NCBI RefSeq assembly: GCF_900100955.1
Contig: NZ_FNCC01000018.1
Location: 1 to 64,000 of the forward strand
Direction of reading: 5' to 3'
Length of the DNA stretch: 64,000 nt
DNA from: Lentzea fradiae
GTDB taxonomy: Bacteria; Actinomycetota; Actinomycetes; Mycobacteriales; Pseudonocardiaceae
Each line of letters begins with the position of its first letter. The first letter of the stretch is position 1. Under the pieces are notes generated by a model. That model saw only the letters and a program-made list of their open reading frames with translations. It was not told the DNA's origin and ran no database searches. Below, piece by piece: positions 47,545-59,122 of the stretch. Position numbers and translations under genes: made by a program.

Positions 47545-47612
47545 CCCTATCAACCCAACCCCGTGCGGTCAGCGTAACCGGATGTGGTGGGTGAAGTAGG
47601 CGGACTCTCAGC

Positions 47613-48017
47613 TCAGCCGCTGAAGATCGTCGTGAGGAGGGTGAAGAGCACCAGGGCGATGAACCCGAGGACGACGACGCACCCGAGGAACCCCGCCAGC
47701 GCGCTGGCCCGTTCGGCGGGCTGATGTTGGTGCACGACAGGCGTTTGCGGGCCCGCGGGCCACTGCGGCCGCTGGGCGTGGCGCGGCCCGCCGTACGACC
47801 TCCGGTGCTCGCTCTCCAGCTGGGACCAGACGGCCTGCCGGATCTCCTCGGCCGGAGCAGGCGGTGTCGGCACCGACACACGTGAGGTGAACGACGCGAC
47901 CGTCCACTGGGGAGCGACCCACGTGTCCGCGGTCACCAGTCCCGCCGTCGGGTCGGAGAACAGGCGGGGAGGCGGCGGGACCTGAGTCCCGTCCGGACCG
48001 AACTCCGAACTCGGCAC
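47613..48017 (-). CDS. Small single-TM hypothetical protein (134 aa)
   Basis: Unrecognised. A Pro-rich soluble N-terminal part with AEEIRQAVWSQLESEHRRSY precedes one C-terminal helix (ALAGFLGCVVVLGFIALVLF). The GTG at 48015-48017 is chosen because AGGAGG lies five bases upstream; the first GTG, at 48023, overlaps that ribosome site. It follows topA by 16 bases and is probably co-transcribed. Confidence 0.75.
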   Translation of the reverse strand: MPSSEFGPDGTQVPPPPRLFSDPTAGLVTADTWVAPQWTVASFTSRVSVPTPPAPAEEIRQAVWSQLESEHRRSYGGPRHAQRPQWPAGPQTPVVHQHQPAERASALAGFLGCVVVLGFIALVLFTLLTTIFSG

Positions 48018-48033
48018 CGCCACCTCCTACCGG

Positions 48034-50799
<2,766 letters not shown>

Positions 50800-50928
50800 T
50801 CGCCGTCCCGCTCTCTTCCAAACCCGGTTCCCAGGCCCGCCAGTGTTGCCCAGCGTCGGCCGAAAAGCACACCATCCGCGACGCCCGTACGACGAGACAG
50901 GGTGACACAACCATGCCGGACCGCCCGC

Positions 50929-51501
50929 TCAGGCCGCCGGCCACGTGCTGCACGCCACCCCGTGCGGAGGGCTTCCGACCAGCTCAGCGAGCCGCGCCAG
51001 CCTCCGCCGGCCCGTCACCCGCAACGCCGGAGCCCCTACCAGGGTGCACGGAAGTCCGGATGCGAGCAGGGCATTTTGCAACGGTAGGTGTGTCTGCGGC
51101 GCGTTGGGGTCCAAACCGAGCAGGTACGCCGACTCCATCCAGCTGCCCGCGGCCAGTGCCCACACGCGCAGCACGGCCCCGTTCAGCTCGAAGTCGTCGG
51201 GCACCTTCTTCACCGATCCGTCCAGCCAGCGGGCGGCCAGTCCGGTGAGATCGGTGCGGAAGGGCGTGCGGACGAACCGCGTGCCCTCCTCGTCGACGCA
51301 CAGCTCCGTGGTGACGTCCCGCTCGGCGCACGCCTGCCGCAGCGGCCGCAACCGCCACTCGTCGCGCAGCTCGACGTAGACGCGGGCGGCGGTGCCGCGC
51401 GCGAAGCTGACGGCCTGGCCCGGCCCGCAGAGGAAGCCGGCGAGGTCCGCCTTGGCCGGGGTGCGCGCCTCGGCCGAGAAGAAGGACAACTGCCCCACCA
51501 C
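50929..51501 (-). CDS. Conserved hypothetical protein next to topA (190 aa)
   Basis: Function unknown; soluble, in the place of Rv3647c. Begins MVGQLSFFSAEARTPAKADL. It contains VYVELRDEWRLRPLRQACAE, TPFRTDLTGLAARWLDGSVK and LDPNAPQTHLPLQNALLASG. No catalytic motif recognised. GTG start at 51499-51501 (or 51498). Confidence 0.8.
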   Translation of the reverse strand: MVGQLSFFSAEARTPAKADLAGFLCGPGQAVSFARGTAARVYVELRDEWRLRPLRQACAERDVTTELCVDEEGTRFVRTPFRTDLTGLAARWLDGSVKKVPDDFELNGAVLRVWALAAGSWMESAYLLGLDPNAPQTHLPLQNALLASGLPCTLVGAPALRVTGRRRLARLAELVGSPPHGVACSTWPAA

Positions 51502-51570
51502 GGCCCACAGGGTAGAACAGGCGTTCGACTGTGACCAGTGTTGTTGCTGTGACTACGCCAGTCGAGGGAC

Positions 51571-52116
51571 CTACTGTCCGCCGCCCGAATGCAGCTCCTG
51601 ACACGGCTTGGACCCGCTCATCGCGGCGGAGTACTTGGGCGACCTCTCCAAGGCGTCGAACGTCGCACGGAGGTCCTCCGGCGCGCTGACCTGCGACGTG
51701 TCGGCCAGCACCCGCTCGGCGCCGTCCCAGAACCCCTCGTTCGCCTCCAGCGCCCTGACCGGTGCCTCCGCCGCCGCGTAGGACCGGGCCGACTCGCCGA
51801 CGTACTTCGTCAGCCGATCGTGGACGCCCTCCAACTCGCCGGACGGCGGGCCGAGCTCCTTCAGCTTCCTCTCGGCACCGGCGAGCGCGGCGGCGTTGGC
51901 CGTCACGAGCTTCAGGTAGGCGGCTTTCACCGCCGCCGGGTCTGCCGGGTCCTGCACCGTCAGCTCCTGACCGGCCTGCTTGCCGGGGAGGAGACCCGCG
52001 CAGAACGCGTCGACCCACTGGGCCTGCGCGTCGCTGAGCGGCTCGTCCTCGTCGGAACCGCAGGCGGCGGTCAGCAACGCCGTGGCCAGGACTGCTGCGA
52101 TCAGGCGGGAGGTCAC
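51571..52116 (-). CDS. Tandem lipoprotein paralogue 1 (181 aa)
   Basis: Exported lipoprotein with lipobox LLTAACGSD. It shares with the next three genes a WVDAFC motif soon after the lipobox, a central helical region, and a final Cys (SGSKPCQELHSGG). Unknown function. GTG at 52114-52116. Four bases after the next paralogue, so co-transcribed. Confidence 0.85.
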   Translation of the reverse strand: MTSRLIAAVLATALLTAACGSDEDEPLSDAQAQWVDAFCAGLLPGKQAGQELTVQDPADPAAVKAAYLKLVTANAAALAGAERKLKELGPPSGELEGVHDRLTKYVGESARSYAAAEAPVRALEANEGFWDGAERVLADTSQVSAPEDLRATFDALERSPKYSAAMSGSKPCQELHSGGGQ

Positions 52117-52120
52117 GGCC

Positions 52121-52723
52121 TCATTGTCCGGCAGCCTGCTTCGCGAGCCCCTGCCAGCTCTCGCACGTCTTGTTCGAGCGGAACGCCTCCGCGTACTTCG
52201 GCGTCTCGGCGATCTGCCGGAACATCAGCTCCGCGTTCTCCCTGGCACCGCCCCCGCTGGTGGCCATGACCTGCTCGTAGCGCTCGGGGAACACGTCGTC
52301 GGCCGCCAGCGCCCGCAACCGTCCGGCGGCGTCGTCGAAGCCGTCAGCCGACTGCCGCTTCGCCTTGACCAGGCGTTCGTGCGCGTTGCTCACGTCGGAG
52401 CCGAGCGGACCGAGCTTCTCCAGGCTGTCCGCCGTCATCCGGTCGGACGAGGCGGCCAGCGCCACCCAGCTCACCACGGCCTCCTTCACGGCGGCCATGC
52501 CCTGGCTCGCCTTGCCGTCGATCTCCCGCAACGCGAGCGCCGCGACGCCCAGGGGGCCGCAGTAGGCGTCGAACCAGGCCACCGGGTCGGCGCCGGGCGC
52601 CTCGGGCGTGGTGGTGACGGTGCTGCTCGTCGTGGACGTGGCGGGTGCCGGTGCGGCTGCCTGACCCGAGCACGCGCTCACCGACAGGACGCAGGCCAGC
52701 ACGAGACCAGCGGTCGTTCTCAT
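52121..52723 (-). CDS. Tandem lipoprotein paralogue 2 (200 aa)
   Basis: Lipobox LSVSACSGQ, Ser/Thr/Pro-rich spacer (PATSTTSSTVTTTPEAPGAD), then the shared VAWFDAYCGPLG motif, helices and final SNKTCESWQGLA. ATG at 52721-52723 with GGGGGA upstream. A terminator lies just before its ribosome site, so it may have its own promoter. Confidence 0.86.
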   Translation of the reverse strand: MRTTAGLVLACVLSVSACSGQAAAPAPATSTTSSTVTTTPEAPGADPVAWFDAYCGPLGVAALALREIDGKASQGMAAVKEAVVSWVALAASSDRMTADSLEKLGPLGSDVSNAHERLVKAKRQSADGFDDAAGRLRALAADDVFPERYEQVMATSGGGARENAELMFRQIAETPKYAEAFRSNKTCESWQGLAKQAAGQ

Positions 52724-52740
52724 CTTCGGTTCCCCCAGGA

Positions 52741-52792
52741 AAAACGAGCCGGATCGCGCGGACGGTACCCGTCCGGTGGCGATCCGGCTCGA
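52741..52792 (-). terminator. Terminator of lipoprotein paralogue 3
   Basis: 13-bp arms cgagccggatcgc (52746-52758) and gcgatccggctcg (52780-52792), with an inner ggacgg/ccgtcc and a T5 run read leftward. A good rho-independent terminator. Confidence 0.88.
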
Positions 52793-52818
52793 TCTTTTCC
52801 GGGAATGCCGCGGGAGCG

Positions 52819-53385
52819 TTACGAGGGCGGCGCGGACGACGCCGAGGTCCGCAGGCTCTGGCAGTTGCCCGCCTGCCGCGCGGCGTCCGCGAGACCCGTC
52901 TCGTCGAACTTCCGCTGCACCCGGACGCCCGCGTTCTCCATCTCGGCGGACTTCGTGACCATTTCGGTGAACGCGCTGACCACGCCGGTGGCGTCGGACG
53001 ACGAGTCGAGCTTCGAGCTCGTGTCGTCCAGCAGGGCCTTGACCTGGCCGAGCCCGTCCTCCGCCGCCGTGACCAGCTCCCTGGCCTTCGGGTGCGGGCC
53101 GTCCTCCAGCGCCTTGAGGTCCTCGATCGACCTCCCCGCCGCGGCGGACCTCGTGCCGAGCCAGTCGGCCAGTCCGGCCTTCAGCCGCGCCTCGTCGGTC
53201 ATGTCGATCGCCGGCTCGTCCGACAGCGCCTTCACCGTGCCGTCGACGGCACCGCAGACCTTGTCCGTCCACGCCACCACGTCGGCCTCCGTGGGGGCCT
53301 GTGACGGCGTGGGGGGACCGCTCGTGCTGCACGCGGTGACCGCGAGCAGGCAACTGGTCATGAGTGCGATGGCTGTGCGACGCAT
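52819..53385 (-). CDS. Tandem lipoprotein paralogue 3 (188 aa)
   Basis: Lipobox AVTACSTSG, then VVAWTDKVCGAVDGTV and a C-terminal RQAGNCQSLR. It has the same layout and size as its neighbours. ATG at 53383-53385; the upstream in-frame residues do not look coding. Confidence 0.86.
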   Translation of the reverse strand: MRRTAIALMTSCLLAVTACSTSGPPTPSQAPTEADVVAWTDKVCGAVDGTVKALSDEPAIDMTDEARLKAGLADWLGTRSAAAGRSIEDLKALEDGPHPKARELVTAAEDGLGQVKALLDDTSSKLDSSSDATGVVSAFTEMVTKSAEMENAGVRVQRKFDETGLADAARQAGNCQSLRTSASSAPPS

Positions 53386-53414
53386 GGGCCGGAAGCTACC
53401 CCGGACGGTTCCGG

Positions 53415-53987
53415 TCAGCTCGTCGGCGTGATGTTGAGGCGCTGCATCTCCTGGCACTTCTGCGCGCTCTGCGTGGCCTTCTGCAGCTCGGGGACGGCTT
53501 CGAGGTCGCGCAGCGGGTCGGCGAGCTCGGAGAGCTTCGCGATGGCCTCTCCCGCGGCCTGGAGGCCACCGTTGGCGTTGTTGGCGTCGGCCTGCTCGAC
53601 CTGGGCCTTGGCGTCGGCGAACACCGTGCCGAGCGAGGTGAACGTCTCGGACATCTTGTCGACCGCCTGCTCCCCGCCCGCGACGGGGGACGGGCCGACG
53701 TTCTTCAGGCCCTCCGCCGACTTGGTGAAGGCGTCCGCGAGCTGGCCCATGTAGGCGGCCATCTCGGCCTTGAGCTTCTGCGGGTCGCTCGCGTCGAGCT
53801 GCGGCGCGGTCTTCTCGATCTTGGCGAACTCGGAGGCCGCGCCGCACACCTTGTCCATGTAGGCGACGGCGTCGGCGGAGGCCGCGTCGCCGGTGGGCGT
53901 CGACGAGGTGCCGGAGCTGCCGCCGCTGGTGCACCCTGCCAGCACGAGTGCGGCTGCGGCGGCGGTGGCGACGAGGCTGCGCCTCAT
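53415..53987 (-). CDS. Tandem lipoprotein paralogue 4 (190 aa)
   Basis: Lipobox LVLAGCTSG with Gly/Ser/Thr spacer, then AVAYMDKVCGAASEFAKIEK, long helices and final SAQKCQEMQRLN. ATG at 53985-53987 after TAGGAGT. First in the leftward array; paralogue 3 follows after 29 bases. Confidence 0.88.
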   Translation of the reverse strand: MRRSLVATAAAAALVLAGCTSGGSSGTSSTPTGDAASADAVAYMDKVCGAASEFAKIEKTAPQLDASDPQKLKAEMAAYMGQLADAFTKSAEGLKNVGPSPVAGGEQAVDKMSETFTSLGTVFADAKAQVEQADANNANGGLQAAGEAIAKLSELADPLRDLEAVPELQKATQSAQKCQEMQRLNITPTS

Positions 53988-54000
53988 GTCGTGACTCCTA

Positions 54001-54041
54001 GGTCGGGGTACGTCAGGGGGACACCCGAACGTACCCCGACC
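54001..54041 (-). terminator. Terminator downstream of hppA
   Basis: Perfect 13-bp arms ggtcggggtacgt and acgtaccccgacc around a 15-base loop, 12 bases after the hppA stop and just before the lipoprotein ribosome site. Confidence 0.85.
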
Positions 54042-54053
54042 AGAGGAGATGTA

Positions 54054-56366
54054 CTACGCGGCGCCGTTGCTCACCGTCTCGGCGGGCGCGTCCGCGATCG
54101 CGGTCCCGCGGCGCTTGGACACGACGATCGCACCGACGATGATCAGCGTCGCGACGACGGCGATCGCGATGCGGATCGGGTCGGACGCGCTGTCACCGAT
54201 GGAGAAGGTGACGATGGCGGGCGCGATCAGCACCGAGACCAGGTTCATGACCTTGATCAGCGGGTTGATGGCGGGACCGGCCGTGTCCTTGAACGGGTCG
54301 CCGACGGTGTCGCCGATGACCGTCGCGGCGTGGGCGTCGGAGCCCTTGCCGCCGTGGTTGCCGTCCTCGACCAGCTTCTTGGCGTTGTCCCAGGCACCAC
54401 CGGAGTTGGCCAGGAAGACCGCCATGAGCGTGCCGGTCGCGATCGCGCCGGCGAGGTAGCCCGCCAGCGGGCCGACGCCGAGGCCGAAGCCGACGGCGAT
54501 CGGGGCGAGCACGGCCATCAGACCGGGGGTCGCGAGCTCGCGCAGCGAGTCCCTGGTGCAGATGTCGACGACCTTGCCGTACTCCGGCTTCACCGAGTAG
54601 TCCATGATGCCGGGGTTGTCGCGGAACTGGCGGCGCACCTCGAACACGATGGCACCGGCGGCGCGCGTCACGGCATTGATCGCGAGACCCGAGAACATGA
54701 ACACGACGGCGGCGCCGATCACGACACCGACGAGGACGTTCGGGCTGAACACCAGGTTGGTGAACGACACCGGCAGGTCGCCGGTGACGTCGCCGACCTT
54801 GGCGATGGCCTGCTCGATCGCGTCGCGGTAGGAGCCGAACAGCGCCGTCGCGGCGAGCACGGCCGTCGCGATCGCGATGCCCTTCGTGATGGCCTTGGTG
54901 GTGTTGCCGACCGCGTCGAGCTCGGTGAGGATCTGCGCGCCCTCGCCGTGCACGTCACCGGACATCTCGGCGATGCCCTGCGCGTTGTCGGAGACCGGGC
55001 CGAAGGTGTCCATCGCGACGATGACGCCGACGGTCGTGAGCAGGCCGCAGCCGGCCAGCGCGATCGCGAACAGCGCGACGACGACCGAACCGGACAGCAG
55101 GAAGGCGCCGTACACGGCCGCGCCGATGACGAGCGCGGTGTAGACCGCCGACTCGAAACCGACCGAGATGCCGGAGAGGATCACCGTGGCCGCACCGGTC
55201 AGCGAGGTCTGGCCGACCTCCTTGACGGGCTTGTGCTCGGTGCCGGTGTAGTAGCCGGTCAGCCAGAGGATCACACCGGCGAGGACGATGCCGATGATCA
55301 CCGCGACGGACGCGATCAGCGCCGGGTTGCCGGTGGTGGCCCTGATCGAGTCGCTGACGCCGTCGAGGCCCGCGAAGGAGCTCGGCAGGAACGTGAACGC
55401 CGCGATCGTGCACAGCACCGCGGAGATGACCGCGGAGATGTAGAAGGAGCGGTTGATGGCGGTCAGACCGCTCTCACCGGCCTTCGCGCTCGTCGTGTAG
55501 ACGCCGATGACGGCGGTCAGCACACCGATCGCGGGCACGATCAGCGGGAACAGCAGGCCCTGCGCGCCGAACGCGGCGGTGCCGAGGATCAGCGACGCGA
55601 CGAGCGTCACGGCGTAGGACTCGAAGAGGTCCGCCGCCATGCCGGCGCAGTCACCGACGTTGTCGCCCACGTTGTCCGCGATGGTCGCGGCGTTGCGGGG
55701 GTCGTCCTCGGGGATGTTCTGCTCGACCTTGCCGACCAGGTCGGCGCCGACGTCGGCGGCCTTCGTGAAGATGCCACCGCCGACGCGCATGAACATCGCG
55801 AGCAGCGCGGCGCCGAAACCGAAGCCCTCCAGCACCTTCGGGGCCTGGCCCGCGTACACGAGGACGACCAGCGCGGCACCGAACAGACCGAGGCCGACCG
55901 TCGTCATGCCGACCACACCACCGGTGCGGAAAGCGACGCGCATCGCCTTTTCGCGACCGCCTTCGCCTTCGTTCGCGGCGGCGGCGACACGCACGTTGGC
56001 GCGTGTGGACAACCACATGCCCAGGTAGCCGATGATCGCCGAGAACACGGCACCGACGATGAAGAACAAAGACCTGCCGATTCGCTCGGAAAGATCTTCC
56101 GCCGGTAGCGCGAACAGCAGCACGAACACGATCACGACGAAAACGCCGAGCGTGCGGAACTGCCGGTTGAGGTAGGCCGCTGCGCCCTCCTGGACCGCCT
56201 TGGCGATGTCCTGCATCTTCGGGGTGCCCTGGCCGGCGGCCAGAACCTCCCTGAGCAGCACGTACCCGACGGCGAGAGCAGCCAGGGCGACCACGGCGAC
56301 CACGGCTACGACGCCGCGATCACCCCCGGAGAGCTCGAGGCCCTCCGCGAGGAAATGCCGGGACAT
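54054..56366 (-). CDS. hppA: K+-independent H+-translocating pyrophosphatase (770 aa)
   Basis: Membrane-integral pyrophosphatase that pumps protons on PPi hydrolysis. About 16 helices. Catalytic motifs are GGGIFTKAADVGADLVGKVE, IADNVGDNVGDCAGMAADLF, MDTFGPVSDNAQGIAEM and GDTVGDPFKDTAGPAINPLI. The site that decides K+ use reads GNTTKAITKG; Lys there marks the K+-independent class. ATG at 56364-56366 after AGGAGG. A soluble Ppa is also encoded at 33274, so two PPi-handling enzymes exist. Confidence 0.97.
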   Translation of the reverse strand: MSRHFLAEGLELSGGDRGVVAVVAVVALAALAVGYVLLREVLAAGQGTPKMQDIAKAVQEGAAAYLNRQFRTLGVFVVIVFVLLFALPAEDLSERIGRSLFFIVGAVFSAIIGYLGMWLSTRANVRVAAAANEGEGGREKAMRVAFRTGGVVGMTTVGLGLFGAALVVLVYAGQAPKVLEGFGFGAALLAMFMRVGGGIFTKAADVGADLVGKVEQNIPEDDPRNAATIADNVGDNVGDCAGMAADLFESYAVTLVASLILGTAAFGAQGLLFPLIVPAIGVLTAVIGVYTTSAKAGESGLTAINRSFYISAVISAVLCTIAAFTFLPSSFAGLDGVSDSIRATTGNPALIASVAVIIGIVLAGVILWLTGYYTGTEHKPVKEVGQTSLTGAATVILSGISVGFESAVYTALVIGAAVYGAFLLSGSVVVALFAIALAGCGLLTTVGVIVAMDTFGPVSDNAQGIAEMSGDVHGEGAQILTELDAVGNTTKAITKGIAIATAVLAATALFGSYRDAIEQAIAKVGDVTGDLPVSFTNLVFSPNVLVGVVIGAAVVFMFSGLAINAVTRAAGAIVFEVRRQFRDNPGIMDYSVKPEYGKVVDICTRDSLRELATPGLMAVLAPIAVGFGLGVGPLAGYLAGAIATGTLMAVFLANSGGAWDNAKKLVEDGNHGGKGSDAHAATVIGDTVGDPFKDTAGPAINPLIKVMNLVSVLIAPAIVTFSIGDSASDPIRIAIAVVATLIIVGAIVVSKRRGTAIADAPAETVSNGAA

Positions 56367-56582
56367 CCGTCCTCCTGGTGAGTTGCCATGTGCAGCGCCA
56401 AGGCAGACCAGCCGCCCTCGCGCGACGTGACGCATCCCTCATTGGATGCGATGAGCGGGGAGTCTAGGGGTTGCTCGCAACGGGGCGACGAACCGTTCCG
56501 AAGCGTGCACACACCGTTATCCGCGCAGGAAGTCGCGCACGCCCCGGCCGAAAGTGTCGGTGCCGTGTGCGAAGCTCGGGTC

Positions 56583-58880
56583 GTGGTGGATCAGGGACGG
56601 CGGTTGCTGGACCGCGTGCTGGCGGGCGTGCCCGCCGGGGAGTCGCCTCTCACACACGCCCGTGATCTGCCGTTGCGGCAGGCTGATCACGTGGAATGGC
56701 CGTCGTGGGCCGCCCCGGCGGTCGTCGGGGCGTTCACGGAGACCGGCGTGCGCGAGCCGTGGCGGCACCAGGCCGAGGCCGCGTCGCTCGCGTGGTCGGG
56801 GAGGCACGTGGTGCTCGCGACGGGCACCGCGTCGGGCAAGTCGCTCGCCTACCAGCTGCCCGTGCTTTCCACTCTTTTGGCGGACACGAAGGCGACGGCG
56901 CTGTACCTGTCGCCGACCAAAGCCCTTGGTGCCGACCAGCTCCGGTCGCTCGACGAGCTGGGGATCGAGGGGGTGCGCGCGTCGGCCTACGACGGCGACA
57001 CCCCGCTGGCCGAACGCGACTGGGTCAAGGCGCACGCGAACTGGGTCTTCACCAACCCCGACATGCTGCACCGGGGAATCCTCCCGCAGCACCCGAAATG
57101 GCTGCGGTTCTTCCGCCGGCTGAAGTACGTCGTGATCGACGAGTGCCATTCCTACCGCGGCGTTTTCGGTTCCCACGTGGCGTTGTTGATGCGACGCCTG
57201 CGAAGGGTCGCGCGCAAATACGGCGCGGACCCGGTCTTCGTTTTGGCATCGGCCACAGTGGCTGATCCTTCCGCTTCCGCACGACGATTGCTCGGGGTTC
57301 CCGTTTCCGCCGTCGTCGACGACTTCTCCCCCCGCGCGTCGCGCACCGTCGCGCTGTGGGAACCGCCGCTGACGTCCCTGGAGGGCGAGAACGGCGCGCC
57401 CGTCCGGCGTTCGGCCGGAGCCGAGACCTCCCGCATCCTCGCCGACCTGGTGGTCGAGGGCGCGCGCTCGCTCGCGTTCGTGCGCTCACGCCGCGGCGCG
57501 GAGCTGACCGCGCTCGGCGCGCAACGCATCCTGTCCGAAGTGGACAGTGAGCTGCCGTCCAGGGTCGCCGCCTACCGGGGAGGGTTCCTGCCGGAGGAAC
57601 GACGGGCCCTGGAGAAGGCGCTCTCCACCGGCGACCTGCTCGGCGTCGCGACCACCAACGCCCTGGAGCTGGGCGTCGACATCGCGGGCCTGGACGCCGT
57701 GGTCGTCGCCGGGTTCCCCGGCACGCTCGCGTCGTTCTGGCAGCAGGCGGGCCGCGCCGGCCGCTCCGGCGACAGCGCGCTGGTCGTGTTCGTCGCCCGC
57801 GACGACCCGCTGGACACCTACCTGGTCCACAACCCGGCCGCGGTGCTGGACCGCCCCGTCGAAGCGACGGTCCTCGACCCGCACAACCCGTACGTGCTGG
57901 GCCCGCAGCTGGCGTGCGCCGCCGCCGAGATGCCGCTGACCCCGTCGTGCCTCGACGACTTCGGCGGCCCCGTGGCCGAGGCCGTCCTGGCCGAGCTCGT
58001 CGCCGAGAAGCTGCTCCGCCGCAGACCGGCGGGCTGGTACTGGGCGTCGCACGACCGCCCGCACTCCGGCGTCGACATCCGCGGCTCCGGCGGCGACCAG
58101 GTGGCCGTCGTCGAAGCCGACTCCGGCCGCATGCTCGGCACCGTCGACCCCGGATCGGCCTGCTGGCAGGTGCATCCGGGCGCCGTCTACCTGCACCAGG
58201 GCCGCGCGTACGTCGTCGACGAGCTCGACCTCGACAGCGGCCTCGCCCTGGTCCACCGCGAAGACCCGGAGTGGACCACCCAGCCACGCGACTGCGTCGA
58301 CATCACCGTCGTGCGCGAGCTCGAGCGCACCGACTTCGACGGCGTCACCGTCTCCCTCGGCGAGGTCGAGGTGACGACGCAGGTCGTCGGCTACCTGCGC
58401 CGCCTGCCGTCCGGCGTCGTGCTCGACCAGATCCCGCTGGACCTGCCGGAGCAGGTCCTGCGGACCCGCGCGGTCTGGTACACCGTCGACGAGAAGCTCC
58501 TGACCGGCGCGGGCGTGGACGCCAAACGCGTCCCCGGCGCCCTGCACGCCGCCGAACACGCCGCCATCGGCCTCCTGCCGCTGTTCGCGACCTGCGACAG
58601 GTGGGACATCGGCGGCGTCTCCACCGCCGTGCACCCGGACACGGGCATGCCGACGGTGTTCGTCCACGACGGCCACCCCGGCGGCGCGGGCTTCGCCGAC
58701 CGAGGCCACTCGGCACTGCGCGCCTGGCTCTCCGCGACCCGCGCCGCGATCAGCTCGTGCACGTGCCCGATGGGCTGCCCGTCGTGCGTGCAGTCCCCCA
58801 AGTGCGGCAACGGCAACGACCCGCTCGACAAAGCCGGTGCCGTGCAGGTGCTGGACGTCGTGCTCGCCAAAATCACCTGA
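56583..58880 (+). CDS. DECH-box helicase with C-terminal zinc cluster (765 aa)
   Basis: Superfamily 2 helicase of the 'helicase/secretion neighbourhood' family (Rv3649-like). Motif I is ATGTASGKSLAYQLP, motif Ia YLSPTKALGADQL, motif II VVIDECHSY, motif III LASATV, and motif VI QQAGRAGRSG. The C-terminus has a four-Cys site (CTCPMGCPSC ... PKCG). Homologues start near GRRLLDRVLAG, so I chose the GTG at 56583; a longer ATG form from 56388 would overlap the hppA promoter. Likely DNA repair-related, as for MrfA-like relatives. Confidence 0.9.
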   Translation: MVDQGRRLLDRVLAGVPAGESPLTHARDLPLRQADHVEWPSWAAPAVVGAFTETGVREPWRHQAEAASLAWSGRHVVLATGTASGKSLAYQLPVLSTLLADTKATALYLSPTKALGADQLRSLDELGIEGVRASAYDGDTPLAERDWVKAHANWVFTNPDMLHRGILPQHPKWLRFFRRLKYVVIDECHSYRGVFGSHVALLMRRLRRVARKYGADPVFVLASATVADPSASARRLLGVPVSAVVDDFSPRASRTVALWEPPLTSLEGENGAPVRRSAGAETSRILADLVVEGARSLAFVRSRRGAELTALGAQRILSEVDSELPSRVAAYRGGFLPEERRALEKALSTGDLLGVATTNALELGVDIAGLDAVVVAGFPGTLASFWQQAGRAGRSGDSALVVFVARDDPLDTYLVHNPAAVLDRPVEATVLDPHNPYVLGPQLACAAAEMPLTPSCLDDFGGPVAEAVLAELVAEKLLRRRPAGWYWASHDRPHSGVDIRGSGGDQVAVVEADSGRMLGTVDPGSACWQVHPGAVYLHQGRAYVVDELDLDSGLALVHREDPEWTTQPRDCVDITVVRELERTDFDGVTVSLGEVEVTTQVVGYLRRLPSGVVLDQIPLDLPEQVLRTRAVWYTVDEKLLTGAGVDAKRVPGALHAAEHAAIGLLPLFATCDRWDIGGVSTAVHPDTGMPTVFVHDGHPGGAGFADRGHSALRAWLSATRAAISSCTCPMGCPSCVQSPKCGNGNDPLDKAGAVQVLDVVLAKIT

Positions 58881-58913
58881 CCGCGGGGCCGCGGCTTGGC
58901 TACCTTGCCGGGT

Positions 58914-58961
58914 GTGAACGCCTTCAGCTGCTTCGCCGCCGCCCGCACCCGTCGTTCCTGA
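58914..58961 (+). CDS. Possible 15-codon leader peptide (MNAFSCFAAARTRRS)
   Basis: Very short frame GTG...TGA with the sequence MNAFSCFAAARTRRS. A -10-like taccttg ends about eight bases before the GTG, which would suit a leaderless transcript. It lies 161 bases upstream of the nucleotidyltransferase start, separated by GC-rich inverted repeats (for example ggcac ... gtgcc near 58979-58999). A ribosome-attenuation role is a guess. Confidence 0.3.
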   Translation: MNAFSCFAAARTRRS

Positions 58962-59122
58962 CGCGGCGGACCGACCGCCCGGCACACGTCGACCGTGCCA
59001 GGGCTTGGTCGTCGCCGCGCGGCGGCTGGTTGCCGATGCCCGGGCACTGCCTCGGCCGGTGTCACCGCCCTCCAGAAGAACACCCAGCCCACACCACGAC
59101 GACGGGTTCACTGGAGTCCGCC

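Noticed and set aside
53364-56108. 914-codon rightward open frame
   Set aside because: Opposite lipoprotein 4 and hppA; a highly charged H/D/R-rich translation typical of antisense frames.
57914-59122. Long N-terminal extension of the nucleotidyltransferase
   Set aside because: Out-of-frame reading of the helicase 3' end; the NTase domain begins at the TTG with GGAG upstream.
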